This document shows, one piece after another, positions 1-5,762 of a stretch of DNA of 10,224 bases (its first letter is position 1; the number at the start of each line of letters is the position of its first letter). The notes below the pieces were generated by a model. It searched no databases, had not been told where the DNA came from, and saw nothing but the letters and a program-made list of their open reading frames with translations. A program made the position numbers and the translations under genes. The DNA lies in the NCBI GenBank assembly GCA_015222065.1, contig JADFUQ010000385.1, positions 1-10,224 on the forward strand. Direction: 5' to 3'. The stretch comes from Bacteroidota bacterium (GTDB lineage: Bacteria > Bacteroidota > Bacteroidia > Bacteroidales > VadinHA17).

Positions 1-314
1 AGTATCATAAAAGCAGCTCCAACACCCATTAAACCAACAAGAAACCATGGTTTACCAGGTGCCAGTTTTTTAAATGCACCATAAGGATTTCGTAGTGACC
101 GCCTGCCAATGACAAATTCAGACATCATTACCGGAATACCTATCCCTAAAACAAACAGCAGATACACAACCAAAAACGCTCCTCCACCATTCTCTCCGAC
201 AACATAGGGGAATCGCCAGATATTTCCAAGGCCGATCGCTGAACCCGCGGCGGCTGCAATCACTCCAAATTTACTGGTAAAACTACCCCTGTTTTGCAAG
301 TCCTGATATGACAT
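1..314 (-). CDS. Sodium:neurotransmitter symporter (NSS/SNF) family transporter, N-terminal part
   Basis: This is the first 104 codons of an inner-membrane transporter; the rest runs off the left edge. The translation opens MSYQDLQNRGSFTSKFGV and continues into the NSS signature of transmembrane helix 1: A23-G-S-A-I-G-L-G-N-I-W-R-F-P36, then E41-N-G-G-G45. In LeuT the equivalent Ala and Asn (here A26 and N31) bind sodium and the Arg (R34) belongs to the extracellular gate, so the sodium-coupling site looks intact. A second hydrophobic helix (about residues 46-65) is followed by a charged loop and the start of a third helix near 93. Family members carry amino acids or related compounds with sodium; the substrate cannot be read from this part. 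The ATG at 314 fits the usual short cytoplasmic N-terminus. It lies 96 bp downstream of tamL on the same strand, so read-through is possible, but I see no clear terminator or promoter in the AT-rich gap. Confidence 0.93.
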   Translation of the reverse strand, partial: MSYQDLQNRGSFTSKFGVIAAAAGSAIGLGNIWRFPYVVGENGGGAFLVVYLLFVLGIGIPVMMSEFVIGRRSLRNPYGAFKKLAPGKPWFLVGLMGVGAAFMI

Positions 315-410
315 AAGTACAGAATATTATAATAAATAAAAACCAGAAATAAAAAGTGAACAAATTTGTAAAAAACGAATTATTATTAAAAATTTCATGA
401 TTAAAAAATG

Positions 411-2756
411 TTAAAACGGATAACCAATTCCGAGGTGCAATGTAAAATCATCCTTAAAATTTACTACCCCGTTGTTCATAATCCATTTATTACTATCATT
501 AATAGAAGGATCCTTAAGCTTCATTCCCAGATCAAGGCGAAAAATGAAGAATGAGAAATCAAACCTTGCACCAAATCCAGTACCTAATGCAATATCATTA
601 TAGAATTTATCCCATTGAAAAACAGAACCTGGTCGTTCATCTTCCTGCCTTATTGCCCAGATATTACCTGCGTCAAGGAACAAAGCTCCTTCCAGTACCC
701 AAAACAGTTTAAATCTGTATTCGAGGTTCGTTTCAAATTTTATATCAGCAGTTTGATTGTAGAATGTAACATCACCTGGATCATAAGAACCCGGTCCAAG
801 CTCTCTGACATGCCACGCACGAATACCGTTAGACCCCCCACCGAAATATTGCTTCTCGAATGGCATCGCCTGAGAATTTCCATATGGATAACCAAGACCC
901 AAAAAAGCACGGTACACTAGCTGGTCTGTCTTATTGATAAAATGATGATACCGAAAATCAATATCCCCTTTAAGATATTGTGCATATTCCAATCCTAAAA
1001 TACTGTAGTTTTCATTTTCCTTCTCCCGGCTTGATAGATTCAGTAAACCGGATAATGAATTACCGGCCGACTCCATGTTCAGGCGAAAGAAAATGAAATC
1101 TGACACCTTCTTTATATTCTGATTATTGTAAATGTAGCTGTAATTCAGAGCCGTGATTAATACATCTTTATAACTATAAGCAAGGTAGGTAGTTGTATCG
1201 AGTTTTTGAGCAAAACCGGGATCAATAACTGGTAGGTTCACTGCATTAATTTCCAGCGGATTCACTATATGTGTGGAATATTTTGATGATTGCCAGTGAT
1301 ATCCAAAAGAAATATTTGCAATAGTCCTGGTAAAAACAGGCCTTTTCTGATAATTATAAGCTAATAACAAAAAGGTTTCGGGGTTATATTTCTTAATAAA
1401 TCTTTCAGCATCAAGAAAAGGAAAAAGGAATTTTGGAAAGTTAACTTTTGCTTCTGTACCCAGCTCAAATGTATTTTGTAAAGTGCCTGATTTTTCAGTA
1501 AGTGTTTCAAAAGCACCTTTCAACTTAAGATCAAGAACTTCAGAACCTCTAAACAAATTACGGTGCTTATATAATAAATTAACCGCTCCACCTAAATTTC
1601 CTGCCGAATTCGTACCTTCAAGCTCAATGGTATAAGATTGAAGGGTAATGGGTATCAATTGAATGTGACAATCCAGTAAATAGTCATCTTCTTGCTTTCC
1701 TGCATTTTCAACTTCTTTGAAATTAATATTGATAGACCTGTAAACATCAAGTGAGGTCAAATGTAAACGGGTTTGCTCCACATCAGTCTGGTCATAATAT
1801 TGACCCCCTATAATATAATTCGACTGAAGAATACGTTTGGATTTAACAAGAAAGTTACTATCTCTTCCCATTATATTAAACCCGTCATAATTAAAAGTAT
1901 CAAGATCCTGATAATACTTACCGGGATCAGTAAGGGCTGATTGCTGATCAAAACCGGGGTAAATAAAAACATTGTTTATTTTGTATTTCCGATGAGGTAC
2001 TTTCAGTATCTGGTTTGAAGCTGTTTGTATTCGAAACTTATCTATTATCAGAGTAAGATCAAGCTGATGATCATCCACGGTGCTGTCAGCCTGAAAAGAA
2101 ATATTATCTTTCGAAAAATTATAATATCCATTGTTTCTAATTAGTCGTTCAATTCTTAACCTTTCCTGCTGAAGAATATCAACATCATATTTTTGTTCCG
2201 TCCGGATGACTGAAGAAATTGTATCCGCCAGAATGATTTTAGCAACTGCCATATCTTCGATCTGATAATTTAATTTTCTTATTTTAAAAGGGATACCTGA
2301 ACGAATCTGAAAAAGAACCTGTGCTTTTTTCTTTTTAAAAAAAATTGTATCATTCACAGAAGCATTGAAGTATCCCTTATGAACAAGGAAGGATTTAATA
2401 TCCTTACTGGATTTATCGGTTTGAAATTCATCAAATATCACAGGTTCTTCACCAATAGTGCGTAACCATTTATGGGGCCATTTTTCTTTCTCCTGATTTG
2501 ACAAATTATACAGTCCAAGATGAAATCGAAATCCAAGGACCTTTTTATTAGGCTTTTGTTTTAAATAATCTTTAAGCTCATTTTTACTGATACTTTTTGT
2601 TTTTTGATCAAAATGAATAGAATTTTTATCAAGAAGGGTCTTATTCTCAGGTATATATTTAGTTGGATTACAAGACACCAAAACAATAAATGAAAGACCG
2701 ATTATATACCGGCTATATATTGCTGAAATGTTTTTATTTGATGCGTAAATTCTCAA
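411..2756 (-). CDS. tamL: TamL: lipid-anchored TamA/BamA-family outer-membrane protein (Omp85 superfamily)
   Basis: A 781-residue outer-membrane protein. The N-terminus is a lipoprotein signal: basic start, hydrophobic stretch at about 17-27, and lipobox L26-V-S-C29, so the mature protein should begin with a lipidated Cys29. Residues about 30-370 are the periplasmic part, with POTRA-like stretches; from about 380 the sequence is amphipathic beta-barrel and ends in ...LHLGIGYPF with the C-terminal Phe of barrel proteins. The Omp85 loop-6 motif is visible as GGGSNGIRAW, with the conserved arginine at R646. A lipid anchor on a TamA-like barrel is the defining feature of TamL in Bacteroidota, thought to work with a TamB-like partner in outer-membrane biogenesis; that partner is not in the window. 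The start is TTG at 2756: an in-frame stop lies four codons upstream, and the first ATG comes far inside the periplasmic part, so only TTG keeps the signal peptide. It diverges from the RNA methyltransferase gene. Confidence 0.9.
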   Translation of the reverse strand: MRIYASNKNISAIYSRYIIGLSFIVLVSCNPTKYIPENKTLLDKNSIHFDQKTKSISKNELKDYLKQKPNKKVLGFRFHLGLYNLSNQEKEKWPHKWLRTIGEEPVIFDEFQTDKSSKDIKSFLVHKGYFNASVNDTIFFKKKKAQVLFQIRSGIPFKIRKLNYQIEDMAVAKIILADTISSVIRTEQKYDVDILQQERLRIERLIRNNGYYNFSKDNISFQADSTVDDHQLDLTLIIDKFRIQTASNQILKVPHRKYKINNVFIYPGFDQQSALTDPGKYYQDLDTFNYDGFNIMGRDSNFLVKSKRILQSNYIIGGQYYDQTDVEQTRLHLTSLDVYRSININFKEVENAGKQEDDYLLDCHIQLIPITLQSYTIELEGTNSAGNLGGAVNLLYKHRNLFRGSEVLDLKLKGAFETLTEKSGTLQNTFELGTEAKVNFPKFLFPFLDAERFIKKYNPETFLLLAYNYQKRPVFTRTIANISFGYHWQSSKYSTHIVNPLEINAVNLPVIDPGFAQKLDTTTYLAYSYKDVLITALNYSYIYNNQNIKKVSDFIFFRLNMESAGNSLSGLLNLSSREKENENYSILGLEYAQYLKGDIDFRYHHFINKTDQLVYRAFLGLGYPYGNSQAMPFEKQYFGGGSNGIRAWHVRELGPGSYDPGDVTFYNQTADIKFETNLEYRFKLFWVLEGALFLDAGNIWAIRQEDERPGSVFQWDKFYNDIALGTGFGARFDFSFFIFRLDLGMKLKDPSINDSNKWIMNNGVVNFKDDFTLHLGIGYPF

Positions 2757-2787
2757 AACTTGTAGTTAACATTCTCCTTTTCGAAGG

Positions 2788-2795
2788 CAAATATA
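2788..2795 (-). promoter_or_regulatory. Candidate -10-type promoter element for tamL
   Basis: The minus strand reads TATATTTG, an exact match to the Bacteroidota TAnnTTTG element, 31 bp before the TTG start of tamL. A TTTG lies 14 bp further upstream (2810-2813), shorter than the usual spacing of about 19-20, so the upstream half is unconvincing. Confidence 0.45.
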
Positions 2796-2943
2796 ATTAT
2801 TATGAACTACAAAATCTGTAACTATTAAGTGGCTTTAGTTTAGAATGTCTGGAATGGTTAATCTCACTATACTTTGCATTTTTAAGTCGGCAATCTGAAG
2901 ACAAAGTTTGTCATTTTTTCCTATAAGGTTTAGTAAGTAAATG

Positions 2944-3064
2944 GATTTTGCGAACGTAGTGAAGCAATCTTTTATGATTTTTCGTTAAACTTATGATAGT
3001 TTATTTATTTGGCATTCCGGATGTAATTGACAGATTGCTTCGTCACTACGCTCCTCGCAAAATC
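2944..3064. repeat. Inverted repeat with arms of the GATTTTGCGA...AAGCAATCT type
   Basis: The left arm (2944-2970) reads GATTTTGCGA, then ACGTAGTG, then AAGCAATCT. The right arm (3032-3064), on the opposite strand, reads the same two ends around a longer core, GGAGCGTAGTGACG. Thus 10 and 9 terminal bases are identical and the cores share CGTAGTG. The arms are separated by 61 bp. The sequence resembles the widespread intergenic repeat usually written with TTGCGAGGAG and GAAGCAATC; that link is from memory. I see no target-site duplication. It could form a long hairpin in a transcript. Confidence 0.75.
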
Positions 3065-3100
3065 TTTTTTCATCCCTTGCTTTCTTCAATTATCATTCGT

Positions 3101-3143
3101 CCACAGTGAAATATGCTCCTCTGTCGCATTTCACGTGGCAAGC
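3101..3143. repeat. Compact palindromic repeat, copy 1 of a two-copy family
   Basis: The left half begins CCACAGTGAAATATGC and the right half contains GCATTTCACGTGG. They pair as CCAC-GTGAAAT-GC with a 1-nt and a 2-nt bulge, giving a 13-bp stem and a 9-nt loop (3117-3125). The first 20 bases (3101-3120) and the last 21 (3123-3143) recur exactly at 9345-9364 and 9465-9485, where 100 bp lies between them in place of the 2 bp here. The flanks differ between the copies, so the repeat ends at about the stated bounds. Confidence 0.85.
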
Positions 3144-3264
3144 ATTCGAACTTCGTCTTTCCAAAGGGTTTAAAGGTTCTCTAAAACGTATAACAATTAA
3201 CAAATAATATATAACTTTTATCTGCATGAAAGGCACTGTGGACTGATTAGTTACCAATTTTTTA

Positions 3265-3272
3265 TTACTTTG
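3265..3272 (+). promoter_or_regulatory. Weak candidate -10-type element for the trmH-family gene
   Basis: TTACTTTG matches TAnnTTTG at all but one fixed position and lies 70 bp upstream of the ATG. The same octamer occurs in the better-supported purL promoter. No TTTG is present at the expected upstream spacing. Confidence 0.3.
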
Positions 3273-3342
3273 CATTGCCGGGTTATTATTTGAAATCCGG
3301 ATTAATCGGGATTATTAATCTGATACATTCATAATATCATTC

Positions 3343-4125
3343 ATGTTAAGTAACAACAAGATAAAATTTATCAAATCACTGGATAATAAAAAAACCCGGG
3401 ATGAATCAGGGCAATTTATTATCGAAGGCGATAAAGTTGTGCGTGAGTTTATAAACGCCGGCTGGAACATAAATTTACTGGTTGCTCAAACCAAATGGAG
3501 AAAAACACTTCCTGAGCATGCTCTGCAAAATATTGAAGAGATTATTTGTGTAGAATATAATGAGTTGAAAAAAATAAGTTCACTAAGAACCCCTCATAAT
3601 GTTCTTGCTATTGTTGAAAAACCGGAATTCCTGATAAATTGGAATGAAATACTGAATAATCTCACTCTCGTTCTTGAGACAATACAGGACCCGGGAAATC
3701 TCGGGACAATTATTCGTACTGCTGCATGGTTTGGGATCAGTAATATTATCTGTTCACCGGACAGTGTTGATGTCTTTAATCAAAAAGTTGTCCAGGCTAG
3801 CATGGGGGCAATTCTCCGGGTAAAAGTGCATTACAATAATTTGTTTGATTTTATGAACAGGATATCTGAAAGCAATTTTCCTGTATATGGAACTTATCTT
3901 GATGGTAAGCCGGTTTATGATTGTGATCTAAGTACGAATGGAATAATACTGCTTGGAAATGAGTCTGCAGGAATAAGTTCTTCTCTTGAGAAATATATTA
4001 CTCAAAAAATAAAAATTCCCTGTTTTTCTGATATTACAGAAGGTATAGATTCCCTTAATGTATCAATGGCAACAGCTATAATATGCTCAGAATTCAGGCG
4101 GAAAACCCGGGGTTATTCAAAATGA
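3343..4125 (+). CDS. TrmH/SpoU-family RNA 2'-O-methyltransferase
   Basis: A 260-residue cytoplasmic enzyme of the SPOUT (trefoil-knot) class that transfers a methyl group from S-adenosylmethionine to a ribose 2'-OH in tRNA or rRNA. The N-terminal part (about 15-100) is the SpoU substrate-binding domain, with the typical G-x-F-I-I-E-G-D-K-V-V-R-E run near residues 22-35. The catalytic domain shows all three motifs: Q115-D-P-G-N-L-G-T-I-I-R125, with catalytic-type Asn119 and Arg125; L-G205-N-E-S-A-G; and S237-L-N-V-S. Domain order and length match RlmB/TrmH-type proteins, but the target nucleotide cannot be assigned. It is convergent with porT, and the last 13 bp overlap the porT 3' end. Start at ATG 3343, with no Shine-Dalgarno. 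Confidence 0.92.
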   Translation: MLSNNKIKFIKSLDNKKTRDESGQFIIEGDKVVREFINAGWNINLLVAQTKWRKTLPEHALQNIEEIICVEYNELKKISSLRTPHNVLAIVEKPEFLINWNEILNNLTLVLETIQDPGNLGTIIRTAAWFGISNIICSPDSVDVFNQKVVQASMGAILRVKVHYNNLFDFMNRISESNFPVYGTYLDGKPVYDCDLSTNGIILLGNESAGISSSLEKYITQKIKIPCFSDITEGIDSLNVSMATAIICSEFRRKTRGYSK

Positions 4126-4826
4126 AAGGATATAAGCCATAGATTCGACTGTAGTTTGTCAATAGCTGTAACAAAATGAGGCTTATTTGTGGCGGGATCA
4201 TGTATAAGTATATCACGCATTCCCACTGCAAGTTTCAGTTCCGTAGAAAATTTAAAGTATTTATTGTAAAAGTCGATCCCAAAACCAACCTCATAATATA
4301 TATCAGATTTTTTTAATCTCAGATAAACATAATCCTTATCGTCATATTCATTTCTGGCTGCCAGATCTATGCGGTAATTTACACCCCCTACAAGGTATGG
4401 TCTGAAATTATTTATCCGTCTTGACTTATATTTTATAACCATTGGGAACTCCAGAAACGATGACTCAATCTTGTTATCATTATTGAATATCTTGTTGTTC
4501 TTATGGTAAGAGATAGTCCTCTGTCCAAAAGTAATTCCCGGCAAAATACGAAGATCAAAATAATCGTTCAGTTTAAAATTTGATACTATTCCTACATTAA
4601 AACCCGGACTCAACCGGCTTACATCAGCATATAATGAATCATTTTCAAATTCCGAATCATGGAACTTATCAGATAGGGTAACGTTAAAATCCATAGTGTT
4701 TAACCCAACGGTAAAACCAAAATGCACCGGTTTTTTGTCATATACAGGATCGTGCCGTACTTTCTTTTTTTGTGCAAAAAGGATTGCAGGGCATAATAAT
4801 AACAATATGAAAAGATATCTACGCAA
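4113..4826 (-). CDS. porT: PorT-family outer-membrane beta-barrel protein of the type IX secretion system
   Basis: A 237-residue exported protein. It has a clear signal peptide (RRYLF, a run of Leu/Ile, then A14-I-L-F-A18) with probable cleavage after A18, before a Lys-rich mature start. The rest alternates hydrophobic and polar residues like a small eight-stranded barrel of the OMP_b-brl_2 family and ends in ...LWLISFHFE. Length and sequence pattern match PorT/SprT, an accessory component required for type IX secretion in Porphyromonas and Flavobacterium. The menG/ubiE neighbour upstream supports the assignment, as I recall this pairing from other Bacteroidota. The start is TTG at 4826: an in-frame TAA lies three codons upstream, and no ATG occurs before the signal peptide ends. 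A generic porin-like barrel is the alternative. The core type IX genes (porK, L, M, N, sov) are not in the window. Confidence 0.78.
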   Translation of the reverse strand: MRRYLFILLLLCPAILFAQKKKVRHDPVYDKKPVHFGFTVGLNTMDFNVTLSDKFHDSEFENDSLYADVSRLSPGFNVGIVSNFKLNDYFDLRILPGITFGQRTISYHKNNKIFNNDNKIESSFLEFPMVIKYKSRRINNFRPYLVGGVNYRIDLAARNEYDDKDYVYLRLKKSDIYYEVGFGIDFYNKYFKFSTELKLAVGMRDILIHDPATNKPHFVTAIDKLQSNLWLISFHFE

Positions 4827-4891
4827 ATTATTTTATTAGATAAACTAAATGTAACTATTCAGTGACAAATGAAGAAGTGTCTAAAATGCCT

Positions 4892-4905
4892 GAAGTTATA
4901 ACTTC
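4892..4905. repeat. 14-bp perfect palindrome GAAGTTATAACTTC
   Basis: A perfect dyad in the 180-bp gap between menG and porT, 66 bp upstream of the porT start. It adjoins and partly overlaps the first copy of the 26-bp repeat at 4900. It could be a protein-binding operator or a short hairpin; no T-tract supports a terminator. Confidence 0.5.
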
Positions 4906-4969
4906 TTCTCAACTTTAGCTCACTTATAATTTTAGTCACTTTAAACTTCTTCTCAACTTTAGTTCACTT
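4900..4969. repeat. Two direct copies of a 26-bp sequence, 44 bp apart, upstream of porT
   Basis: Copies at 4900-4925 and 4944-4969 are identical except for one base (C at 4919, T at 4963). Each ends in a TTTAGnTCACTT segment, and a shortened form, TTTAGTCACTT, lies between them (4931-4941). Read along the minus strand they form AAGTGAnCTAAA blocks in the porT leader. They may be regulatory or simply one of the small tandem repeats common in such genomes. Confidence 0.8.
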
Positions 4970-5006
4970 TAAATACTTATTAGTTACAACTAAATGTATC
5001 CCGGAA

Positions 5007-5741
5007 TTATTTTGTATGCAGCTCTTTTTTTCCATAGTACAAACATGCAATCCCCATAGTTAACTCTTCAAAACAGTTATCTGTAAAGCCGACTTTTCTC
5101 ATAATATCCAGAAAACTAATCCTGTCAGGAAAAGCATTTACTGATGCCGGCAGATACCTGTATGCCGATGCGTCCTTTGAAAACAGGCTTCCCACAAACG
5201 GTAAAATCCGAAAAAAATATAAATTAAATATATTCTTAAAAAATGGACTTCGTGGTTTTGAAAATTCCAGCACAACTAACAGACCTCCCGGCTTTAGCAC
5301 TCTTAAAATTTCAGCAAGACCTTGATTCATATCTTCGAAATTTCGTACCCCAAACGCGACCATTGCAGCATCAAACGCCTGATCGTCAAACTGTAATGCA
5401 TCCGAATCGCCCTGAACAAGTGTTATTATATTTTCAAGGTTTTTTTTTTCCAGCTTTTCTCTCCCTTTTGCAAGCATACCCTCAGATATATCTACCCCAA
5501 TTATCATCCGGGGTTTTAGCTTTAGCGCTTCTATTGACATGTCACCTGTTCCGCAAGCTACATCAAGTATCGTTTCAGGCGAAACTTGTGAAAGGATATG
5601 AATTGCTCTTTTCCTCCATCTACGATCAATTCCAAAAGAGAGGAAATGATTCAGAAAATCATAACGCCAGGCAATATTATCAAACATCCGGGAAACCTGG
5701 TCTTTCTTGTTTCCTCCTGATTCTATATAAGGCTTTACCAC
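5007..5741 (-). CDS. menG: Demethylmenaquinone methyltransferase (MenG/UbiE)
   Basis: A 244-residue S-adenosylmethionine-dependent enzyme that methylates demethylmenaquinone in the last step of menaquinone synthesis. In Bacteroidota menaquinone is the usual quinone, so the ubiquinone activity of enterobacterial UbiE is unlikely to matter. The N-terminus has the family signature MFDNIAWRYDFLNH followed by GIDRRWR. The cofactor-binding motif I is I58-L-D-V-A-C-G-T-G-D67, followed by the acidic VDIS strand end. The UbiE signatures FGVRNFEDMNQGL and RVLKPGG-LLVVLEFSKP are all present, and the C-terminus keeps the YRYLPASVNAFPD block. Length is normal. The start is GTG at 5741: an in-frame stop lies three codons upstream, and the first ATG (M19) would remove the usual leader. 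It begins 21 bp after the purL-family gene, so the two are probably one transcript; porT follows after 180 bp. Confidence 0.95.
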   Translation of the reverse strand: MVKPYIESGGNKKDQVSRMFDNIAWRYDFLNHFLSFGIDRRWRKRAIHILSQVSPETILDVACGTGDMSIEALKLKPRMIIGVDISEGMLAKGREKLEKKNLENIITLVQGDSDALQFDDQAFDAAMVAFGVRNFEDMNQGLAEILRVLKPGGLLVVLEFSKPRSPFFKNIFNLYFFRILPFVGSLFSKDASAYRYLPASVNAFPDRISFLDIMRKVGFTDNCFEELTMGIACLYYGKKELHTK

Positions 5742-5762
5742 TTCGTTTCAGGAAAAAATTAA

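Larger units (their letters stand above)
2757..3342. other. Intergenic region between divergent tamL and trmH-family genes
   Basis: This 586-bp stretch has no credible protein gene. It holds a tamL -10-like promoter element (2788-2795), a large inverted repeat (2944-3064), a compact palindromic repeat (3101-3143) and a weak -10-like element for the methyltransferase gene (3265-3272). A 60-codon open frame on the minus strand (3093-3275) is mostly translated repeat and is not called. Confidence 0.7.

Noticed and set aside
360..369. ACAAATTTGT palindrome between tamL and the NSS transporter gene as an operator
   Set aside because: Ten bases in very AT-rich DNA is too likely by chance, and no promoter element is positioned around it.
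3093..3275. A 60-codon open frame on the minus strand between tamL and trmH
   Set aside because: About half of it is the translated palindromic repeat at 3101-3143 and its flank; no domain or good start context is visible.
4900..4987. The repeats upstream of porT as a CRISPR array
   Set aside because: There are only two copies 44 bp apart, an 18-bp spacer, and no cas genes nearby.
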